Positions 6,934-14,567 of a stretch of DNA of 33,914 nt are shown piece after piece. The notes under the pieces were generated by a model. That model did no database searches. It had not been told where the DNA came from and saw only the letters and a program-made list of their open reading frames with translations. Each line of letters begins with the position of its first letter. Positions within the stretch are counted from its first letter, which is position 1. The position numbers were made by a program, and so were the translations under genes. The stretch is taken from positions 1 to 33,914 of the IMG/VR virus record IMGVR_UViG_3300021375_000095; one strand, written 5' to 3'. This DNA is from a virus.

Positions 6934-6968
6934 AAAAAAAAGGGATAAAATAAAATTCTACCCCCTTT
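6934..6968 (-). terminator. intrinsic terminator after ninG
   Basis: AAAGGG (minus 6968-6963) pairs with CCCTTT (6944-6939), with extra AT pairing inside, and is followed on the minus strand by a run of T. It sits 22 bp after the ninG stop and just before a promoter-like motif, so it separates the lysis/ninG unit from the replication unit. Confidence 0.6.
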
Positions 6969-6989
6969 ACAAAACAAAAAAAACGAAGA

Positions 6990-7373
6990 CTAAAGAAATG
7001 CTTTTAATTTATTATTATATAAATTTATTAATTCTTGGAGTTCTAAACTTGTAAATTTAACTATACTTTTACTTAAATTATATAATAACTCTGATTCTTT
7101 AAAACCTAGTGCTTGAGAAAATTTATATTGCTCACCATATCTAAAAACATTGCATGCTAAACATTGTGGCTTTACATTACGTTCATCCCATCTAATACTA
7201 TAATGTTTTCTACTCATAAAGTGGCCTGCTTGAATTTCTTTCCAAAAAAAAGTTTTATTACAAGTTACACATTTACAATTACCATTTTCATCTGCATTAC
7301 TTAATCTTATATATTGGCTAAAAACAGTATCAAGTTTTTTTACAAGTTTACTTCTTGTAAGTTTTTTAGGCAC
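6990..7373 (-). CDS. ninG: NinG/Rap-like recombination protein (HNH-like, zinc-binding)
   Basis: 127 residues. LDTVFSQYIRLSNADENGNC, a C-x-x-C pair (VTCNK region), EIQAGHFMSRKHYSIRWDER and NVKPQCLACN follow lambda NinG (Rap) in order. The GHF...W-x-x-x-N...C-x-x-C arrangement is an HNH-like fold with a zinc site. Lambda Rap is a structure-specific endonuclease acting on recombination intermediates. It overlaps the preceding 102-aa gene by 8 bp. The length is shorter than lambda NinG, as in many phage homologues. Confidence 0.83.
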   Translation of the reverse strand: MPKKLTRSKLVKKLDTVFSQYIRLSNADENGNCKCVTCNKTFFWKEIQAGHFMSRKHYSIRWDERNVKPQCLACNVFRYGEQYKFSQALGFKESELLYNLSKSIVKFTSLELQELINLYNNKLKAFL

Positions 7374-7674
7374 TTGTTAAATCTTTTTCATTCATGTGTG
7401 CTTCTAATATATAACCATCTAAAGGACTTATAACAGATATAGCTTTATATATTTTTCTACTAATAGCTTTTACTTTTTTCTTCTCTGTAGTTGTTGAATC
7501 AATACCTAAATTAGTATACATAAAAGCATCTTCTTGTAGTAGTTCATCTACTTTTCTTTTTATACTCCAAGTTTTGTAACCTTGTATTTTTCTAATTTTA
7601 TCATCTGTAATCATAGTATGATTTTTAATTACATTCCCACTACCCACCAAATTTACAATCTTTTTTAATAACAT
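7366..7674 (-). CDS. unknown phage protein (KIRKIQGYKTWS type)
   Basis: 102 residues from the ATG at 7674; an internal ATG (MITDDKIRKIQGYKTWS) at residue 21 is an equally possible start and begins the better-looking part. The pattern IRKIQGYKTWSIKRKVDELL, then YTNLGIDSTTTEKK and SRKIYKAI, recalls a recurrent marine phage family of unknown function. Soluble and basic. It overlaps ninG by 8 bp, so a shared role in recombination or replication is possible but not shown. Confidence 0.65.
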   Translation of the reverse strand: MLLKKIVNLVGSGNVIKNHTMITDDKIRKIQGYKTWSIKRKVDELLQEDAFMYTNLGIDSTTTEKKKVKAISRKIYKAISVISPLDGYILEAHMNEKDLTSA

Positions 7675-7704
7675 GTAAAGTTTTAATGCTATTAGTTTTT
7701 AACA

Positions 7705-7836
7705 TCATCTTCCTTGTCCACGATATTTCTTAACGTAGTTTTTAGAAGATTTAAGTTTAGATTGTTTGTTTTTACTATGTACACCCTTACGTTTAACCTT
7801 AACTTTTTTATAGTTAATAACTATTTGCTTTGCCAT
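7705..7836 (-). CDS. small highly basic protein, 43 aa
   Basis: 43 residues, very Lys/Arg rich: MAKQIVINYKKVKVKRKG at the start and SKNYVKKYRGQGR at the end. The start is coupled to the preceding holin stop (TAATG). It is probably a nucleic-acid-binding or RNA polymerase/ribosome-associated microprotein. Similar small basic ORFs ending in a K-x-Y-R-G-Q-G-x tail recur in flavobacterial phages as I recall. Confidence 0.65.
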   Translation of the reverse strand: MAKQIVINYKKVKVKRKGVHSKNKQSKLKSSKNYVKKYRGQGR

Positions 7837-8252
7837 TATTGATGTTTATTATTGCCAAATACTTTTTCCACACCACGACTACCAAAATATCCACCTATAA
7901 CGATAGATAATAAGCCTGTAATACTATCTAATGGATAACCTAAATACCATCCTATAACATAGCTTATAGTTAAAAATACAAGTGTTAATGGACGTACATT
8001 AGAAGATAACCAAGAACCACTTCTAGCATCAGCTACCCACCTTCGTGTAGTACCATCTATTTCAGCACGTTCTATATCAAGTTTTTTAAGTGCTATTTCT
8101 TTGTCTGCATCGGACATATCAGAACCGCCTATAATAGCTTGTATTACACTACCGACTGCTGTGTTACCTGCAACTGCACCAACTACATCTGGTATTTTGT
8201 TTAGTAAGAATTTACCTACTTGTGTATCTTTAAATTTCTTTTTTTCAGCCAT
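7836..8252 (-). CDS. holin, 3TM type
   Basis: 138 residues. A basic N-terminus is followed by hydrophobic GAVAGNTAVGSVIQAIIGG, a charged helix with the conserved-looking WVADARSGSWLSSNVRP, then two membrane helices (LTLVFLTISYVIGWYLG and TGLLSIVIGGYFGSRG). This matches the three-TM holins of phages and gene-transfer agents (GTA_holin_3TM-type). It would form inner-membrane lesions that release the endolysin. It lies directly downstream of the M15 endolysin gene. Confidence 0.78.
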   Translation of the reverse strand: MAEKKKFKDTQVGKFLLNKIPDVVGAVAGNTAVGSVIQAIIGGSDMSDADKEIALKKLDIERAEIDGTTRRWVADARSGSWLSSNVRPLTLVFLTISYVIGWYLGYPLDSITGLLSIVIGGYFGSRGVEKVFGNNKHQ

Positions 8253-8270
8253 AATGTACTTCCTACAGTA

Positions 8271-8621
8271 TTAGTATGTCCAGACTGAATTTGGTTTTGA
8301 GTTATCGGTATCGCAATGTATAAAGGTTTTAGCGATTCCCAACCGTTTGAATCCTGCTTTAATAAGGGCATTAAGAACAACGTATCTTTCTTGTCCTGAT
8401 CCAATACTAATATCGGCTGCAAGTCCGTTAAGGTGTGATGAGTTTTGCACACCGCCAACTTTTTGGTTATGGTCGGCTGTTCTGTATCCACTTGTGATCT
8501 TAAATGGTATCCCTGCAATTTCACGTGCGTTGTTGAGCAACTCAAGAAAGTTACTATCCATATTAACACCACTTCCTTTGTGATCAGGTGAATCAAATTC
8601 ATCTAACGTAAAGTATTTCAT
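8271..8621 (-). CDS. endolysin, peptidase M15-type L,D/D,D-carboxypeptidase
   Basis: 116 residues. The M15 zinc motif is visible: SGYRTADHNQKVGG (44-57), NSSHLNGLAADI with His63 and Asp70, and FIHCDTD with His102. That is the S-x-H-x-x-G-x-A-x-D...H-x-D pattern of the M15_3 family, which cleaves peptide cross-links in peptidoglycan. Single domain, no signal peptide, so export depends on a holin. Its start is coupled to the preceding membrane-protein stop (ATGA). Confidence 0.88.
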   Translation of the reverse strand: MKYFTLDEFDSPDHKGSGVNMDSNFLELLNNAREIAGIPFKITSGYRTADHNQKVGGVQNSSHLNGLAADISIGSGQERYVVLNALIKAGFKRLGIAKTFIHCDTDNSKPNSVWTY

Positions 8622-8797
8622 TTTTTAATCTTTTCAATTTCTTGTTTTATATCGCTTACTACTTGGTTAAATTTATCTTCTAAAGCATCAGGTATTCCAT
8701 CCTTATCTTTATCTGTAAATATACCGTAAACTGTTAACGCCATCATTAAGGCAGTTAAAAACATTACTATTGAAATTATAATTATAAAAGTTTGCAT
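8618..8797 (-). CDS. small membrane protein with EF-hand-like calcium-binding loop, 59 aa
   Basis: 59 residues. Residues 3-27 are a membrane helix (TFIIIISIVMFLTALMMALT). Immediately after it comes DKDKDGIPDALED, a D-x-D-x-D-G-x-x-D-x-x-E/D loop like EF-hand or thrombospondin-3 calcium sites, and then a charged helix to the end. The ATGA overlap with the endolysin start and its place in the lysis cassette suggest a lysis role (antiholin, pinholin or spanin-like). It probably inserts with the loop close to the membrane surface. Confidence 0.75.
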   Translation of the reverse strand: MQTFIIIISIVMFLTALMMALTVYGIFTDKDKDGIPDALEDKFNQVVSDIKQEIEKIKK

Positions 8798-8799
8798 AT

Positions 8800-8880
8800 T
8801 TATTTATTTAAATGGCTACCATCGCAGTAACCTTCTGGGTTATTTGTGCATCCGCACTCACATTTAGGTTTATTTTCCAT
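8800..8880 (-). CDS. CDGSH-type iron-sulphur microprotein, 26 aa
   Basis: The whole product is 26 residues and holds CECGCTNNPEGYCDGSH: Cys7, Cys9, Cys19 and His23. This is the C-x-C...C-D-G-S-H ligand set of mitoNEET/CDGSH [2Fe-2S] domains, with nine residues between Cys9 and Cys19 instead of eight. The ATG lies within the end of the preceding gene (11-bp overlap), and the stop is 2 bp before the next ATG. Frame and spacing fit the packed lysis operon. It could bind an Fe-S cluster as a homodimer, or just a metal ion. Confidence 0.7.
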   Translation of the reverse strand: MENKPKCECGCTNNPEGYCDGSHLNK

Positions 8881-9274
8881 TTCTATTGTTTTTATCATCA
8901 AAGTCCATAGCTGCTTTTAATATAATTTTATCCATCATATTATCTTGGTTTTGTAGCATTTCTCTTTGTAGGTTTATTACCATTTCTTCTAACCTATCTT
9001 TTGCATCTACAAGCATTTGTATTTGGTGTTCTTTTTTCTCTAGTGTAGATTTTAAAGCATTTATATCATCTGGTCTTGTACCACTAATAGCAGAAATTAA
9101 AACAGGTATTGAAGCAGCAATAGAACCAATTAACATTAGAACAATTTCTTTGTTAGATTCTAAAACAGGAAACTGTACAAAAGTTATAATTATACCTACT
9201 ATAAAAAAGAATATTAAAAGACTTCCCAAATAACTTCTTATCTCTTTTGCCACTCCATTTTTAGGTAATGCCAT
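8870..9274 (-). CDS. two-helix membrane protein with coiled-coil tail, lysis cassette
   Basis: 134 residues. Two membrane helices (about 15-37, SLLIFFFIVGIIITFVQFPV, and 43-62, IVLMLIGSIAASIPVLISA) are followed by a long charged helix from about 70 to 120 (LEKKEHQIQMLVDAKDRLEE and onward). This fits a holin or a spanin-like protein. The start is coupled to the preceding gene (TAATG). No family is assigned with certainty. Confidence 0.68.
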   Translation of the reverse strand: MALPKNGVAKEIRSYLGSLLIFFFIVGIIITFVQFPVLESNKEIVLMLIGSIAASIPVLISAISGTRPDDINALKSTLEKKEHQIQMLVDAKDRLEEMVINLQREMLQNQDNMMDKIILKAAMDFDDKNNRNGK

Positions 9275-9414
9275 TATTTTAATTTTTTACTAATACTAAT
9301 TATTGTATATGCTATGGCTAATAATAAAGAAACGGCTTGTAAAATAGGATTTATAGAACTAATTGAAAAAGCTAATGCTATTGCGTTAAAACCATAAATC
9401 TTTAGTTGTTCCAT
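9274..9414 (-). CDS. small hydrophobic membrane protein, 46 aa (possible holin)
   Basis: 46 residues: MEQLKIYGFNAIALAFSISS, then a hydrophobic ILQAVSLLLAIAYTIISI helix and a basic SKKLK end. It is joined on both sides by TAATG overlaps, to the fibre gene upstream and the 134-aa membrane protein downstream. Size, two hydrophobic segments and basic tail fit a small class II holin, though such a role is not proven. Confidence 0.7.
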   Translation of the reverse strand: MEQLKIYGFNAIALAFSISSINPILQAVSLLLAIAYTIISISKKLK

Positions 9415-10433
9415 TATGCTATTGCTAAATAAGTGTAAACATTTCCATTTCCATTTACAGAACCATCTGTTGTGTTAACTTGAAACCCTGTCGCACTTGT
9501 AGTCGCTTGTGGATAATTGTTTCCTGTGCCTGTTTGTTGACCATTACTTGAATTTAACTTTAAATCATTTTCCATTGGATTGTTTGGTGTTCTTGATTTA
9601 TCGAATACAATCCAATTATCTGCTGCTGAAGTATTTCTAATAATTAAAAATCTTGGTTCAAATCCCGTAGATACAGTTGTTCCTGTTGTGTTTCCATTTC
9701 CTGTATAAACTCCAACTTGTTGTACTCCTGCTACATCTGCAAAAAAGTAAACAACAGCAGAACCTGAACTAAAAGGGTCGCTATCTTGAAAGGTTAAATT
9801 TGTTGAACTAAAAGTAGGCACACCACTATTATCAAAAACTCCTGCTGACGGAAAATAACCTCTCCCTTTGCTTGGTACTACTGTATTATACCAAAACCAA
9901 TCCGAAGTAGAGTTTGTTTTTTTAACGATAGCAAGTTTTGGAGTAGAACTTAATCCGTGAGGAATAGCTACGGCTGATGAACTCATTGTATAAGTAACAA
10001 TGCTAAATCCTGCTGTTGGATTTGCAGAACGTGATGCTGCTGAAACACCTGTTGAAGAACTTGTTATATCGGTAGCTGAACCACCTGCTTTGAAATGATA
10101 GGATATATAATTTTCACCTGTATAATTATTATTACCTGTACTTACTTTAAATCCATCTGAAACTGCTGATGGTGTAACGTAAGCAGAACCTGTTTGTCCG
10201 TTAGTTAAATTTGAATAAAGTATATAACCTCCACCTCTAACTGTATCTCCCCAACCCCAACTTTCTCCTGCACCTTTATTTTTTACAATAGTTAAATCGG
10301 GGTTAAAACCTACTCCTGTTATATTTCTATCACTAGAATTGTTTCCTGCATATTCAACCATACTAAAGTTACCTGTATTGTCAATAGGAGCAGCACCTCC
10401 TTGTGAAAGTATTTTACTTTTTCCTAAACCCAT
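9414..10433 (-). CDS. tail fibre / receptor-binding protein with three tandem repeat domains
   Basis: 339 residues, Gly/Ser/Thr/Asn-rich. Three repeats of about 100 residues share one pattern: F-x-x-V-x-Y-x-G...G-F-x-P-x-x-x-I-x-K-N...W...G-F-x-V...Y-x-x-x-x-A. Starts are near 23 (FSMVEYAGN), 125 (FSIVTYTM) and 236 (VGVYTGNG). Conserved pieces include GVGFNPDLTIVKNKGAGESW and TGFEPRFLIIRNTSAADNW. This is the repeat of DUF7483-type phage fibre domains as I recall. It would sit at the tail tip and bind the host surface. It follows the tail-fibre-assembly-like gene. Confidence 0.72.
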   Translation of the reverse strand: MGLGKSKILSQGGAAPIDNTGNFSMVEYAGNNSSDRNITGVGFNPDLTIVKNKGAGESWGWGDTVRGGGYILYSNLTNGQTGSAYVTPSAVSDGFKVSTGNNNYTGENYISYHFKAGGSATDITSSSTGVSAASRSANPTAGFSIVTYTMSSSAVAIPHGLSSTPKLAIVKKTNSTSDWFWYNTVVPSKGRGYFPSAGVFDNSGVPTFSSTNLTFQDSDPFSSGSAVVYFFADVAGVQQVGVYTGNGNTTGTTVSTGFEPRFLIIRNTSAADNWIVFDKSRTPNNPMENDLKLNSSNGQQTGTGNNYPQATTSATGFQVNTTDGSVNGNGNVYTYLAIA

Positions 10434-10894
10434 TAGATAGAATTTGGAAGTTGATAATCTACAATAGAACTTTTTGTTGAAAGCGCTGAAATTTCTGCTT
10501 CTTTAGTTGCACATTCGGTTCTTAAATCACTTCTTTCTGTAGCTATATCACTTGGTACTGCTGTACCACCTTCTGCTGCTCTTACAACGTACCAATCTGT
10601 CTTTCCTAACTTACTTCCGTAAATATGTTTTAGGTTTTCTATTTTTTGTGTTTTAAGTTCAGCTACTGTTTGGCTATAAGTTTTATTTTGTACAGGATAA
10701 GTAAAAACACTATTATCTGCATCCCATTCAATATCACCTAATTCTTGACTTTGTTTAGTTGTTGGTGTTACTACATCGTAAAATCCAAGTGCTTCTAAAT
10801 CGCTATCACTAGAATATTGTAAACCTAAAGCACCTCCAAAAGATTTAAGGTTACTATACGTTTTTATTGTACCATCTATATTAATTGCTTTCAT
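10433..10894 (-). CDS. tail-fibre-associated protein (DUF4376-like C-terminus)
   Basis: 153 residues. The C-terminal half has KTDWYVVRAAEGGTAVPSDI followed by ATERSDLRTECATKEAEI, the K-x-x-x-W-x-x-x-R-x-x-E-x-G...P-x-x-I-x-x-x-R-x-x-L-R signature seen in tail-fibre assembly or tail-associated phage proteins (DUF4376 type). The N-terminus opens MKAINIDGTIKTY. It is coupled to the fibre gene by a TAATG overlap, so it may be a fibre chaperone or connector. Confidence 0.6.
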   Translation of the reverse strand: MKAINIDGTIKTYSNLKSFGGALGLQYSSDSDLEALGFYDVVTPTTKQSQELGDIEWDADNSVFTYPVQNKTYSQTVAELKTQKIENLKHIYGSKLGKTDWYVVRAAEGGTAVPSDIATERSDLRTECATKEAEISALSTKSSIVDYQLPNSI

Positions 10895-10904
10895 ATCTTA
10901 TTTT

Positions 10905-11477
10905 TTAACTTGGTGTTGTATCACTTACATAGGTTAATACTGAATAATTGAAAACAGCATTTGCTGAATCACTAATACATTCTATCATTAAAGCGTTAGT
11001 TGCTGAACCATCATAATCATTACCACCTAGCTTGTTAAAGGTTTCACTTGTTGCAGCGTTAGAATCTAAAGTAATTGTTTGCGAACCTGTAAGGTTGTGA
11101 ATAGTTAAAACTTGACCTGTTTTGAAGTTTGTAAAATCAAATTCTATTGCTCCTGTTAAACCACTTCCCATTACAAAGTTAGTAGCTGCTGACCAATCAA
11201 CAGTTACTGCTCCTGTATAAGTTGTTATACTTCCACTTGCTGTATATCTGTTTTCTAGTTTAGCGTGTGTAACTCCATCATCTAAAAGAGATATGGTTAC
11301 TGCTCCTGTTGCTGAATCTCTTGCTATCGGTGCTGTTGCTGTTATACTTCCAACATCTCCTGCATCGTCTGTATACAGTTCTGTAAAGTTATCGTTGCAA
11401 ATATCAAATGCCGCGCGTAAGGTTGAGCCAGTACCGTCGTTGGCAGTAGTTCCTATATTTATTGTTTGTTTAGCCAT
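10905..11477 (-). CDS. fibre-type structural protein with NIGTTANDGTG N-terminus
   Basis: 190 residues, no membrane segment, mostly beta-strand. The N-terminus INIGTTANDGTGSTLRAAFD then NDNFTELY is an anchoring motif shared by many phage fibre and decoration proteins. The rest (VTVDWSAATNFVMGSG, DFTNFKTGQVLTIHNLTG) is a jelly-roll-like stretch also seen in virion fibres. Probably a head or tail fibre. Confidence 0.65.
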   Translation of the reverse strand: MAKQTINIGTTANDGTGSTLRAAFDICNDNFTELYTDDAGDVGSITATAPIARDSATGAVTISLLDDGVTHAKLENRYTASGSITTYTGAVTVDWSAATNFVMGSGLTGAIEFDFTNFKTGQVLTIHNLTGSQTITLDSNAATSETFNKLGGNDYDGSATNALMIECISDSANAVFNYSVLTYVSDTTPS

Positions 11478-11480
11478 AAT

Positions 11481-11648
11481 TTAAAATTGTGTTGCGTCTG
11501 CTGTAAATTGTGTCGTATCCGATGTTATTTTTGTTGTATCTGCTGTAAAGGTTGAACCATCAGCATCAAAAGGATAAATAATACCCCATGCGTTTAATGC
11601 ATTTACTGCGCCCCACCAACTAACAGGATATATTGATCCGTAACTCAT
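11481..11648 (-). CDS. small conserved-looking structural protein, 55 aa
   Basis: 55 residues: MSYGSIYPVSWWGAVNALNA, WGIIYPFDADG, then three short T/D repeats (FTADTTK, ITSDTTQ, FTADATQF). The start ATG at 11648 and the stop at 11483 fit snugly before the fibre gene. The MSYGSIYP...WWG opening resembles a small virion-associated ORF found in other marine phages as I recall. No function is known. Confidence 0.68.
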   Translation of the reverse strand: MSYGSIYPVSWWGAVNALNAWGIIYPFDADGSTFTADTTKITSDTTQFTADATQF

Positions 11649-11658
11649 ATATATATAA

Positions 11659-11751
11659 TTACTTTTTTACTTTTTTGTTATACATTTTTTTTAAATAGTT
11701 TTTTAACTTAACTATATTATGTTGTTTTGGTTTATAAGTCCTTTTAATCAT
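11659..11751 (-). CDS. very small basic peptide, 30 aa
   Basis: 30 residues, 13 of them Lys or Arg: MIKRTYKPKQHNIVKLKNYL then KKMYNKKVKK. The ATG overlaps the stop of the head-tail adaptor gene (ATGA), typical of real genes here, and the stop leaves 10 bp before the next ATG. The short AT-rich sequence makes a chance ORF possible. Confidence 0.45.
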   Translation of the reverse strand: MIKRTYKPKQHNIVKLKNYLKKMYNKKVKK

Positions 11752-12251
11752 AAAACCCATCCAGAAAAATTAGCATCCTTATCAGGGTATACATTATCAT
11801 CATTATTAGTGTAATATTCCGCGTATCTTTCTGCTGCATAAAAACTAAAATGTTCTATCATTCTATCTGTATAGTATTGTGCTGTTGTACGTTCTTTTTC
11901 TATTAAAAAATCTACTTCTGTTTTAGATACGTTTTCAGCATTTTCACTACTATGTTTGTAAACACCTTTATTAGATACCGTGTAAGCAGCAAATGGTAAA
12001 TACTCAACCATTGCCCAATGTACTAAACAAGGCTTAATATGTGTTTCAACTAATGTTGCATAATGTCCTGCTAAATTACCAGCTATAATATCTGTACTTA
12101 TTTTATCATATAGCTTTGTACCTATATAATTTTGTATATGTATGTTTTGTGCAATCTTAACGTATTGTATAAATTTGTCCGTGTCTACTCCACCGGATAC
12201 ATTAGTGTATTTTACAATATCTTTACGAGTAACAAATAATGCTTCAGCCAT
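11748..12251 (-). CDS. head-tail adaptor protein (DUF6712-like)
   Basis: 167 residues, helical. ITRKD-like opening (LFVTRKDIVKYTNVSG), VDTDKFIQYVKIAQNIHIQN and YIGTKLYDKI match a head-completion/adaptor family of Bacteroidota phages (DUF6712 as I recall). It follows the portal by 2 bp, where adaptors usually sit. It would seal the portal and join the tail. Confidence 0.66.
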   Translation of the reverse strand: MAEALFVTRKDIVKYTNVSGGVDTDKFIQYVKIAQNIHIQNYIGTKLYDKISTDIIAGNLAGHYATLVETHIKPCLVHWAMVEYLPFAAYTVSNKGVYKHSSENAENVSKTEVDFLIEKERTTAQYYTDRMIEHFSFYAAERYAEYYTNNDDNVYPDKDANFSGWVL

Positions 12252-12253
12252 AA

Positions 12254-14179
12254 CTATCGTGGTGTTGTAAAGTTTTTAGGTTTTATAAATCCCCTATTTT
12301 TCATATCTCTTGGTCGTTTTGCAACTTTAGCATCATTAGTTTCAGGTTTAAAACCTTCTTTCTTTGCTTCATTTACACTTATTTCTGCATTTGGGTTATT
12401 AGCATCTGGTTTTACACCTTTAGCCATATACGTTTTTCTCATCCAAAAATGCTGACACGATCCACCACCTTTGTAAAGCCATATATCGTAAGTTGCAGCA
12501 CCACCTTTACCCCAACCAGCATTTACAGGTTGTTTACTCATTTGCATTATATCTTCTTTTCGGTATATCTTTCTAGCTGATACCATTTTTCTACAAAACT
12601 CCCTGCTATTAGCAGAAACTGTTAATGGTGCATATTGATAACGTACTTTAAACTTCATATCATCTGCTTCACCATCTTGTTCACTTTTAGCATTTGATCT
12701 TGCTTTACCTGTAGATGCTAAACCTACCATTTTATCTAATGCTTCTTCTTGGTCGTAGTCTACTTTGCGTTCATCTACTAAATCCCAATTTTCTAAATCT
12801 TCATCTTCACCAAACTCATTAAGCAAATCAAATACTTTATCATCTGTTTCAGCACTTAAATTACTTTGCTTATGTTCTTCACAAGGCATAAACCATATCT
12901 TGCCTTCGTACTCGTGTTCGTGGTAACCTTCGCATCCTATGTTTTTAGCACCTTCTATTGCCATTTCTTTTGTTGCGTATGCTAACCTATCATCTATAAT
13001 GGCAAAGTCTTTATCTACTACTTGGCTTTTTAGTGTTAACTCTTTTTTTACACCTGTTTCTTCTTCACGCGCTTCATCTGTTATTGCATTGTCTGTATCA
13101 ATAAATGCTAAAGGCTGTAGTGTTTTAAAATATAGTTTTAAACTAATTTCATTAATAGCTAAAATATCATCTATACATTCACATATAAGATCTTGATAGG
13201 GTTTTATAGTAATATTGTCAAAAAGTAGCGCAGCGGTTTTTATTTCGTCTGCGTTTGATCCTAAACCATTGTTTTCGGTACGTATACCTAATAGTAAAGG
13301 TGAAGTAACCCTATGTGCTACAATTAACTTATTACTACATTCATTTGATAAATATTCATAATGTTGAGGTGCATCGTTTAATGGTATATCATCAACTGTT
13401 GTTTTGCTTTCTGCATTGTTATTAAATGCAATTACTACTTTTTCACCTCTTGCGCCTGTAAGTTTTGACATTACATCATTCTTAACTTGCATTTGTTTCT
13501 CGCGATCAGGGACGCCATTGTTAAAGTTTACTACTTTAGTCCCGCTAAAGCCATGTTGAACATCATTAATTAAATAATCAGAGATCTCACTTTCAAGCTC
13601 AGCATAAGACAAGCCTCCTTGGTAATCTACGGGACAGTAGTAATCGTAGCCGCTAACATATTTTTTTATTATTTTAATTTCTGGCTCTTTTCCGTTACCA
13701 AAACCAAATGCTGCTATACGTTCTGGTTTGTCTTTTGGCTTTATTTTTGTCCAGTCTGGTGCATAATAGTACCCTTCTATCTCGCCATCTTCATTCATTT
13801 TTTCAGCACGTAATGTTTGACGTGGAAAATGCTCAGCTTTAAATACTTTATTATCTTTGTAAAGTACTTGAAAAGAACCCTCACCTAATAGTTTTAAATC
13901 TAGTACAACCTTTTTTAAACATACATTGCTTATAATAGATCGCATTGCAGCATATTCGTTTGTTTTAGTATTACTATCTAAAGCATCTAACCCTTTACCG
14001 TATATCATATTACTAACTCCGTTAATAATTGCGTTATTAGTAGTTGAATCTGTATAAAGTTTAATTAAGTAAGAATAATAATCATTATCTTCTCCATAAT
14101 TGACCCATTCTTTTTGCTTATCTTCGCTTATTTTAGGGCGGTTGTAAGAAGCTAATTTTACTATATGTAAGTTATCCAT
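12254..14179 (-). CDS. portal protein with extended C-terminal domain
   Basis: 641 residues, longer than most portals (400-550). The N-terminal 400 residues show the portal pattern (KEWVNYGEDNDYYSYLIKLY, TTNNAIINGVSNMIYGKGLD, LKLLGEGSFQVLYKDNK, VTSPLLLGIRTENNGLGSNA). The C-terminal 200 residues contain an acidic linker (LLNEFGEDEDLENWD) and a domain with VSARKIYRKEDIMQMS and GGGSCQHFWMRKTYM, whose Cys-x-His pair may bind metal. This extra domain could be a fused head-morphogenesis module. The portal is the dodecameric packaging channel at one capsid vertex. Confidence 0.76.
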   Translation of the reverse strand: MDNLHIVKLASYNRPKISEDKQKEWVNYGEDNDYYSYLIKLYTDSTTNNAIINGVSNMIYGKGLDALDSNTKTNEYAAMRSIISNVCLKKVVLDLKLLGEGSFQVLYKDNKVFKAEHFPRQTLRAEKMNEDGEIEGYYYAPDWTKIKPKDKPERIAAFGFGNGKEPEIKIIKKYVSGYDYYCPVDYQGGLSYAELESEISDYLINDVQHGFSGTKVVNFNNGVPDREKQMQVKNDVMSKLTGARGEKVVIAFNNNAESKTTVDDIPLNDAPQHYEYLSNECSNKLIVAHRVTSPLLLGIRTENNGLGSNADEIKTAALLFDNITIKPYQDLICECIDDILAINEISLKLYFKTLQPLAFIDTDNAITDEAREEETGVKKELTLKSQVVDKDFAIIDDRLAYATKEMAIEGAKNIGCEGYHEHEYEGKIWFMPCEEHKQSNLSAETDDKVFDLLNEFGEDEDLENWDLVDERKVDYDQEEALDKMVGLASTGKARSNAKSEQDGEADDMKFKVRYQYAPLTVSANSREFCRKMVSARKIYRKEDIMQMSKQPVNAGWGKGGAATYDIWLYKGGGSCQHFWMRKTYMAKGVKPDANNPNAEISVNEAKKEGFKPETNDAKVAKRPRDMKNRGFIKPKNFTTPR

Positions 14180-14523
14180 TATATTGTGATAAATTCGTTT
14201 GTAGTGGCATTAGAAGTATACTCACCGTTGTTTATTGAGTAAGCTGGTAAATCTGTTTGGTTTGTACAGTATATTTTATCTAAAAATACAACTGAACTAC
14301 CTGAAAGTATTTTAAGCGTGTAATAAATATCTTGTTTTACAGGAAATACAGCATTATACCTATTAAAGTATAAGTTTTGTGATATACTTGTTGTTGCTTG
14401 ACTGTACACTTCTTTGTTTTGCGTTTCATCTGTTATTTTAACCGTATAAGATGCGTTTGCAGTAAATTCTCTTGGTATAAAATCAATATTTTGTGCTGAT
14501 CCACTTTCTTGTAGTACTATCAT
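14179..14523 (-). CDS. small beta-rich structural protein (114 aa)
   Basis: 114 residues from the ATG at 14523 (MIVLQESGSAQNIDFIPREF). A longer frame opens at 14583, but that ATG lies inside the loop of the terminator at 14568-14595. The ATG at 14523 carries the AT-rich leader TTATTGTA just upstream, as the starts at 17820, 19640 and 28519 do. Mostly beta strand (SYTVKITDET, NLYFNRYNAV). Adjacent to the portal (1-bp overlap), so probably a head or neck protein; function unknown. Confidence 0.65.
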   Translation of the reverse strand: MIVLQESGSAQNIDFIPREFTANASYTVKITDETQNKEVYSQATTSISQNLYFNRYNAVFPVKQDIYYTLKILSGSSVVFLDKIYCTNQTDLPAYSINNGEYTSNATTNEFITI

Positions 14524-14567
14524 ATATATACAATAAAAAAGTATGAAATTTGTTATTAATAAAGCAA

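Noticed and set aside
8216-8602. A 128-codon minus-strand frame inside the endolysin gene with a hydrophobic start and a FLSC lipobox-like tetrapeptide (Rz1-like idea)
   Set aside because: It overlaps the clear M15 endolysin along its whole length, the lipobox lacks the usual Leu at -3, and the rest reads like an out-of-frame translation.
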